Origin: Desulfovibrio oxyclinae DSM 11498
GTDB lineage: Bacteria > Desulfobacterota > Desulfovibrionia > Desulfovibrionales > Desulfovibrionaceae
Direction of reading: 5' to 3'
Length of the DNA stretch: 19,011 nt
Assembly: GCF_000375485.1 (NCBI RefSeq)
Contig: NZ_AQXE01000014.1
Location: 185 to 19,195 of the forward strand
Shown: in pieces, positions 15,356 through 19,011 of the stretch
How positions within the stretch are numbered: position 1 is the first letter of the stretch
Layout: every line of letters begins with the position of its first letter
Notes under the pieces: model-generated
Told to the model about the DNA's origin: nothing
The model's input: the letters and a program-made list of their open reading frames with translations, nothing else
The model's database searches: none
Position numbers and translations under genes: made by a program

Positions 15356-15366
15356 GAAGGCTTCTT

Positions 15367-16542
15367 ATGTTAAGAAAGAAAACAGGACGTATCGAGATTG
15401 TCAGCGTCAAGGATGAACGGGTGGAGGCATTCATCCCTGATCCACTGCCGCCGGAGCCGGGTATCAAGTGGGGCGGCGACTTGCAGAAGCTTTTCGATCA
15501 GGCTCATGTGTCGTTAGGCGAATTGAACGCCATCAATGAGATCGTTCCGAATACGGAACTCTTCCTTTATATGTATGTACGTAAGGAAGCTGTTCTTTCC
15601 TCCCAGATCGAGGGAACCCAGTCTTCGTTATCAGACTTACTGACACACGAGGTTGGCGAGGCCGTGTCTGTTCCCCAGGATGACGTGGCCGAGGTCAGCA
15701 ACTATGTTGCAGCACTAAATCATGGATTGAAGCGCATGCGGGAGGATGGTTTCCCACTGAGCTTGCGTTTGCTTAAAGAGATGCACGCGATTCTGCTTCG
15801 GAGTGGGCGCGGCCAGAATCTTGCGCCGGGCGAATATCGGCGAACCCAGAATTGGGTTGGTGGCACTCGTCCGGGAAATGCCGTGTTCATTCCGCCGCCA
15901 CATACTCATTTGATGGACCTTATGGGCGACCTGGAGAAGTTCCTTCATGATGAAGATATTCCGCCGCTCCTTAAGGCTGCCTTGACGCACTTGCAGTTTG
16001 AGACGATCCATCCACATCTCGACGGCAACGGTCGTCTTGGCCGATTGATGATCACTCTGCTTCTGTGCGCGGAAGGGCTTTTGAAGCAGCCGTCCTTGTA
16101 TCTCAGTCTCTACTTCAAGACGTATCGCCAGCAATATTACGACATGTTGGATACGGTCAGAAGGAAAGGGGATTGGGAATCCTGGCTTGCGTTCTTCGCC
16201 GAAGCGGTCGTGCGAACGGCAGACCAGGCAGTCCTCACGGCCAAGGAGCTTCAGGACATGTTTGCCAGGGATTCAGCGACAATCAATGGATTGGGTAAGG
16301 CGAAGGAAACGGCCAAGGCCATCCACGACGCCTTGCTGGCACAGCCGATCTCCACCCCGTCCAGTCTGGTCGAAGCTACGGGAAAAACTCATGCGACGAT
16401 CAACAGCTCCTTGCGCAACCTGGAGCTCTTCGGCATCGTGAAGGAAGTCAGTGGTAGAAAACGCAACCGGGTGTACGCCTACAGCGAGTATATCCGCATC
16501 ATGGACATGGGGCTGGATGTCCCAGGCGAGCACTCTGCATAG
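15367..16542 (+). CDS. Fic family protein with C-terminal winged helix
   Basis: A 391-residue class II Fic protein. The N-terminal inhibitory helix has SSQIEG (78-83, autoinhibitory Glu82). The active site is HPHLDGNGRLGR (215-226), with catalytic His215 and the anion-binding GNGR turn. GEYRRTQNWVGGTRPGNAVFIPPP (155-178) is the substrate-side flap. Residues about 310-375 form a winged helix (SLVEATGKTHATINSSLRNLELFGIVKEV), so it may bind DNA. The family usually AMPylates protein side chains, with activity released when the inhibitory helix moves. ATG 15367 is preceded by AGAAGG at six bases. It is the last gene before the right att repeat and richer in GC than gajAB, so it may have a different origin. 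It may regulate itself through the CTAAAATAA boxes. Confidence 0.92.
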   Translation: MLRKKTGRIEIVSVKDERVEAFIPDPLPPEPGIKWGGDLQKLFDQAHVSLGELNAINEIVPNTELFLYMYVRKEAVLSSQIEGTQSSLSDLLTHEVGEAVSVPQDDVAEVSNYVAALNHGLKRMREDGFPLSLRLLKEMHAILLRSGRGQNLAPGEYRRTQNWVGGTRPGNAVFIPPPHTHLMDLMGDLEKFLHDEDIPPLLKAALTHLQFETIHPHLDGNGRLGRLMITLLLCAEGLLKQPSLYLSLYFKTYRQQYYDMLDTVRRKGDWESWLAFFAEAVVRTADQAVLTAKELQDMFARDSATINGLGKAKETAKAIHDALLAQPISTPSSLVEATGKTHATINSSLRNLELFGIVKEVSGRKRNRVYAYSEYIRIMDMGLDVPGEHSA

Positions 16543-16622
16543 ACTGGTCAGTAGATGTCGAAATCCGGGTCAGGAATAGCCATGGATCAGACGGAAAAGA
16601 GACTGGTCGAAGGCCCAATTCA

Positions 16623-16644
16623 CGTGGCTCGTCCGTGGCTTCAG
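16623..16644. promoter_or_regulatory. Candidate integrase arm-type site, right end
   Basis: CGTGGCTCGTCCGTGGCTTCAG matches 6163-6186 except for a two-base insertion there, and lies about 90 bases before the right att repeat in the same orientation. The surrounding 110 bases (to about 16734) also match 17263-17375 imperfectly. Confidence 0.4.
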
Positions 16645-16734
16645 TCGTGTCAAACGTGATTTTAATGCGATTGGTGACGTTTTTAACCGGCTGAAATCAT
16701 ATAAATAAGCGGCCTTCCCGTTTTCCTTTTGTGT

Positions 16735-16785
16735 CCTGTCACGCCGGAGGCCGAGGGTTCGAGTCCCTTCGGCTCCGCCATTAAA
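16735..16785 (+). repeat. Right attachment repeat (tRNA-Asp 3' half, attR)
   Basis: This is an exact copy of 6060-6110. The preceding bases (TTTTGTGT) do not provide a tRNA 5' half, so this is a fragment. The sequence after it differs from that after the left copy, which defines the repeat boundary and the right end of the 10.7-kb element. Confidence 0.88.
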
Positions 16786-16792
16786 GAATCAA

Positions 16793-16824
16793 GGACACCA
16801 ATCATTTCGGTTGGTGTCCTTTTT
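16793..16824 (+). terminator. Terminator after the right tRNA-Asp fragment
   Basis: GGACACCAA (16793-16801) pairs with TTGGTGTCC (16811-16819), followed by TTTTT. It lies eight bases after the right repeat and is probably the original chromosomal terminator of the tRNA-Asp gene. Confidence 0.85.
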
Positions 16825-17450
16825 CTTTGGGCTTTTCACAAAGGCCTTGTGTGCAAATAATTGTGAATATGCACCTGAAAAAGGCTCCGAAAAGCATGCT
16901 TTTTCAGGTGCTTTCGTCTTGTGATGTCTCCATCGTTTCAGCTGTAAATGGGCCAGCCTCAAAACCCGACAAGCGGAAAATGCGGTTTCTTCCGTGTACT
17001 TCAGCGGCCCGGGGGCAATAATAACCAAGAAAACAAAAGAAGCGACCTTCGAAGCTACTCGGCAAATATCCGCTGACAAGGTGGAAAATATCGTGTTTAC
17101 TGATGGAAGTTGATGCTGGAAGGCCACAAGAAACAGCTTTCAATTAAAAGCCCTGCACTGTATATGCGGGGCTTTTGATTTTCCGGGATATAAAAGGTGT
17201 TTTTTCGAACTGGTCGAATCATCGGTGCAAGTTGAAAATTGAATCTCCGAAGTCAAGGTTTGCGTGACTCGTACGTGGCTTCAGCTGTGTGAAACGTGTT
17301 TTCTGTGGCAAGTTTAACCTGTTGAAATGATGAAAGTTGGCAGCGTTCTTTTTTGTGCCGTATTGTCCTTTCGTGGCCTCACCTGAGAGACACCCTTCAT
17401 GGCACTGCCGCTGAAGGGTGAATAATCGCAATCGTAGTGTCTCGCGGGTG
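16825..17450. other. Non-coding junction region with relic of an element end
   Basis: No convincing gene is seen; the short frames lack any recognisable feature. GCACCTGAAAAAG (16871-16883) and CTTTTTCAGGTGC (16899-16911) form a 13-bp hairpin. From 17263 to about 17375 the sequence matches the element's right end (16623-16734), then the bases inside its left end (TTTGTGCCGTATTGTCCTTTCGTGGCCTC against TTTGTGCCGTTTTCGCGTTTCGTGGCTC), so it appears to be a decayed element end. CACCCTTCA (17391-17399) and TGAAGGGTG (17412-17420) could form a hairpin after the minus-strand operon. Confidence 0.45.
17146..17182 (+). terminator. Rho-independent terminator hairpin
   Basis: AAAAGCCCTGCA pairs with TGCGGGGCTTTT (one wobble) around a 7-base loop, then GATTTT. 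No plus-strand gene is evident before it, so it may end a small RNA or be a leftover. Confidence 0.6.
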
Positions 17451-17945
17451 TCAGTCTTTACCAGCCCGTTTGGCGCGGATGCGAATGAGGGTGTCCTCGT
17501 AAGCCTCACGGTTTGTGGGTCCGGCAAGCTCAAGCGCACGCACAGCAAGTTTTTCAGCTCGTTCAAGATCCTCGTCCATCACGTATAATGTCCACGCCAG
17601 ATTGTTTCGTGCCTCAGCGTTGTCGTCTTGTTCTTCCACAGCGGATTCGAAGGAATCTGCGGCCTGTTTCAATTTACCCTGCGCGAACAACGCATTTCCC
17701 TTGAGCATTAAAGCTTCAGGGATTTCTTTTGCGGCAAGATCGTATTGTCTGACAGCTTCCTTGAGGCGGCCTTCGGACTCGTAGGCCAGTCCGAGGTCAA
17801 GGTGTTCTTCGGCTGTAAGCGGGTCAGAAGGTGGATCGATCACAGCGCGCATTGTGGCACAGCCGGAAGCTGAAAGCGCGAGCAGGAGCGTCAGGAGGCA
17901 GATGCTGAGCGAGTGTAAAGATTTCGGTGTCTTCATTGGGTTCAT
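17451..17945 (-). CDS. TPR-repeat lipoprotein
   Basis: A 164-residue protein with a lipoprotein signal peptide: basic start, hydrophobic segment 12-24 and lipobox ASGC with Cys29. The mature part has tetratricopeptide-type helical pairs (about 43-125; AEEHLDLGLAYESEGRLKEAVRQYDLA, then LMLKGNALFAQGKLKQAADSFESAV and AEARNNLAWTLYVMDEDLERAEKLA). It is probably anchored in the outer or inner membrane as a scaffold for partner proteins. ATG 17945 overlaps the peptidase stop codon as ATGA, indicating translational coupling; ATG 17936 (Met4) is an alternative. It is the last gene of the three-gene operon. The order and partner suggest that it works with the C39-like peptidase. Confidence 0.85.
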   Translation of the reverse strand: MNPMKTPKSLHSLSICLLTLLLALSASGCATMRAVIDPPSDPLTAEEHLDLGLAYESEGRLKEAVRQYDLAAKEIPEALMLKGNALFAQGKLKQAADSFESAVEEQDDNAEARNNLAWTLYVMDEDLERAEKLAVRALELAGPTNREAYEDTLIRIRAKRAGKD

Positions 17946-18592
17946 GGGGTGCCTTGCGTGTCAGGATGGATTTCGAGCGTCCAGCGGTTCGTGCGCTCCC
18001 ACTGTGTGGCGAAGGTTTTCCAACGGGTCAACTCCGGTTTGTCTTCACCGGCCATGACCACCAGTCCTTCGGGGGTGTAACCGGCAACCACCATGAAGTG
18101 AAGCGCCTGCAGAGGAGGCAGGCCGCGATCTACCATGACGATGAGCGGGAGTCCTCGGTCCACAGCGTTCAGAAGCTTTCTCAGCGATCCAGAGTACCAT
18201 TTGGTGCTGTATCCACGCTGCCTCGGATACAGGGCTAGATCGAGATTAAGTGTTCCCATACTTTCTGGACGATAGATTTCCGCAGCGATTTCATCAGGGG
18301 AGATAGAGTTTCCGTAGTGGTTGAGCACTGATGCCAGCGCCGCAGGACCGCATTGCATGGTTCGCTGCTTAAAGGCGGGAACCGAGGAGATAGTGTGCGA
18401 TTCAGTGGGCTGCGAGAAGTCGGGCGGAAGGGTGCGCGTGGAACAGGCGGCCAGACCCAGACCGAAGGCCAGCCCGACTAACCCGGCCAATAGTGTTCTT
18501 GTGAGTGCACGTGTGCGGGAAGAGTCGCTCCCGCGCCATGGTTTTCCCAAAGCACGGGAGCGGCCGAATATTCGGCGAGTGAATTTTTGCAT
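17942..18592 (-). CDS. PA2778-like C39-type cysteine peptidase lipoprotein
   Basis: A 216-residue protein with a hydrophobic signal segment (33-48) and lipobox LAAC with Cys50. The basic leader before it is unusually long, so the true start may be further in. The peptidase C39-like domain shows catalytic Cys81 in MQCGPAALASVL and His165 in ALHFMVVAGY. The usual third residue after a DP-type turn is not obvious (the equivalent region reads VVMAGEDK). PA2778-type proteins are typically encoded next to a small PA2779-type membrane protein and a TPR protein, as here. Substrate is unknown; by family it would cut peptides or leaders at the cell envelope. The gene starts 14 bases after the upstream stop codon. 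Confidence 0.85.
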   Translation of the reverse strand: MQKFTRRIFGRSRALGKPWRGSDSSRTRALTRTLLAGLVGLAFGLGLAACSTRTLPPDFSQPTESHTISSVPAFKQRTMQCGPAALASVLNHYGNSISPDEIAAEIYRPESMGTLNLDLALYPRQRGYSTKWYSGSLRKLLNAVDRGLPLIVMVDRGLPPLQALHFMVVAGYTPEGLVVMAGEDKPELTRWKTFATQWERTNRWTLEIHPDTQGTP

Positions 18593-18606
18593 TGTGTTCG
18601 TAGTGA

Positions 18607-19002
18607 CTAGAAGTTGTCAGCATCGCCAGTGATTTCCAGAATGGCCAGCACGATGATTAAAACCACCGCCACACCGGCCACGGCACCAATTACGCTACCC
18701 GCGGTGTCCACATTCTGAATGTCGTTGGACAGTTGGGAAACTTCCTGATCAGTGAGCATGGCAAGGCGTTGGTCAACCTCCTGCTCGGAGAAGCCCAGCT
18801 CGCTCAATCGCTCGGTGACGACCTTGCTTTCAAGGGCCTGCCGCACAGTGGTCATGTCCTGAGCTCGTTCCTGCGATATTTGGGTTTTTCCACTGGGGAT
18901 GAGTTCCGCGTTTGCCACGGACACGTATCCGGCGTTGAACACTGCCATGACCATGAGCATCACCAGAGCACGAACGCTTTTGGACTGTAAAATCTTCTGC
19001 AT
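18607..19002 (-). CDS. PA2779-like (DUF6627-type) small membrane protein
   Basis: A 131-residue protein with a signal peptide (hydrophobic 12-24, likely cut after VANA near residue 32), a charged helical middle with ERLSELGFSEQEVDQRLAMLTDQEVSQL, and a C-terminal transmembrane helix (102-123, GSVIGAVAGVAVVLIIVLAILEI) followed by a short acidic tail. This matches PA2779-type proteins, found beside PA2778-type peptidases. Its role is unknown; being a small exported helical protein next to a protease, it could be the substrate or partner. AAGGAG four bases before ATG 19002 is a strong ribosome binding site. It is the first gene seen in the minus-strand operon, and the promoter lies beyond the window. 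Confidence 0.87.
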   Translation of the reverse strand: MQKILQSKSVRALVMLMVMAVFNAGYVSVANAELIPSGKTQISQERAQDMTTVRQALESKVVTERLSELGFSEQEVDQRLAMLTDQEVSQLSNDIQNVDTAGSVIGAVAGVAVVLIIVLAILEITGDADNF

Positions 19003-19011
19003 AGACTCCTT

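Larger units (their letters stand above)
14855..15366. other. Divergent intergenic region between gajA and fic
   Basis: About 510 bases with no gene. It contains the CRISPR fossil (15029-15108), an imperfect inverted pair CCATTG (14996-15001) and CAATGG (15022-15027) just before it, and the repeated boxes in front of the Fic gene. Promoters for both flanking genes should lie here. Confidence 0.45.

Noticed and set aside
16789..17143. Two overlapping minus-strand frames of 79 and 112 codons
   Set aside because: Neither has a ribosome binding site, domain or codon pattern like its neighbours, and both run through hairpins and the tRNA terminator.

Overview
The window looks like a genomic-island hotspot in a sulfate-reducer-like deltaproteobacterium, most likely Desulfovibrionales. 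This placement is inferred from the style of the integrases, a type I-C CRISPR repeat like those of Desulfovibrio, and the PA2778/PA2779-type operon at the right end. No rRNA or intact tRNA gene is present to fix it. Accessory genes for Hsp70-Fic, Gabija and the membrane protein are visibly AT-rich. The integrase genes and the right-hand operon are more GC-rich.

Layout. (A) 1-6059 is an accessory segment read on the minus strand. It holds a replication initiation protein running off the left edge, a hairpin, a large nested palindrome, a hypothetical gene of 263 residues, and an unusual Hsp70-like/Fic fusion interrupted by a one-base frameshift. (B) 6060-16785 is an integrated element of about 10.7 kb, bounded by perfect 51-base direct repeats. 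Each repeat is the 3' half of a tRNA-Asp gene (anticodon loop to CCA) plus five bases. Inside, from the left, are a tyrosine integrase, an excisionase-like protein, a second tyrosine recombinase, a structured non-coding stretch with a second nested palindrome, a decayed IS256 transposase, a membrane protein with a cysteine cluster, the Gabija pair gajB-gajA, a CRISPR fossil, and a stand-alone Fic protein. (C) 16786-17450 is non-coding and contains a relic of an element end. (D) 17451-19002 is a backbone-like operon on the minus strand: a PA2779-like membrane protein, a PA2778-like C39 peptidase lipoprotein and a TPR lipoprotein.

Neither 51-base repeat has a matching tRNA 5' half. The intact tRNA-Asp is therefore probably left of the window, and segment A is probably a second element stacked at the same site. 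Each repeat is followed at once by its own terminator hairpin, so each insertion seems to resupply transcription termination to the tRNA.

The island has a defence character: Gabija (OLD-type nuclease plus UvrD-like helicase), two Fic proteins and a CRISPR remnant. The most novel candidate is the Hsp70-Fic protein, about 1026 residues once the frame is joined. Its actin-type ATPase appears circularly permuted, with the usual N-terminal phosphate-1 motif displaced to just before the Fic domain.
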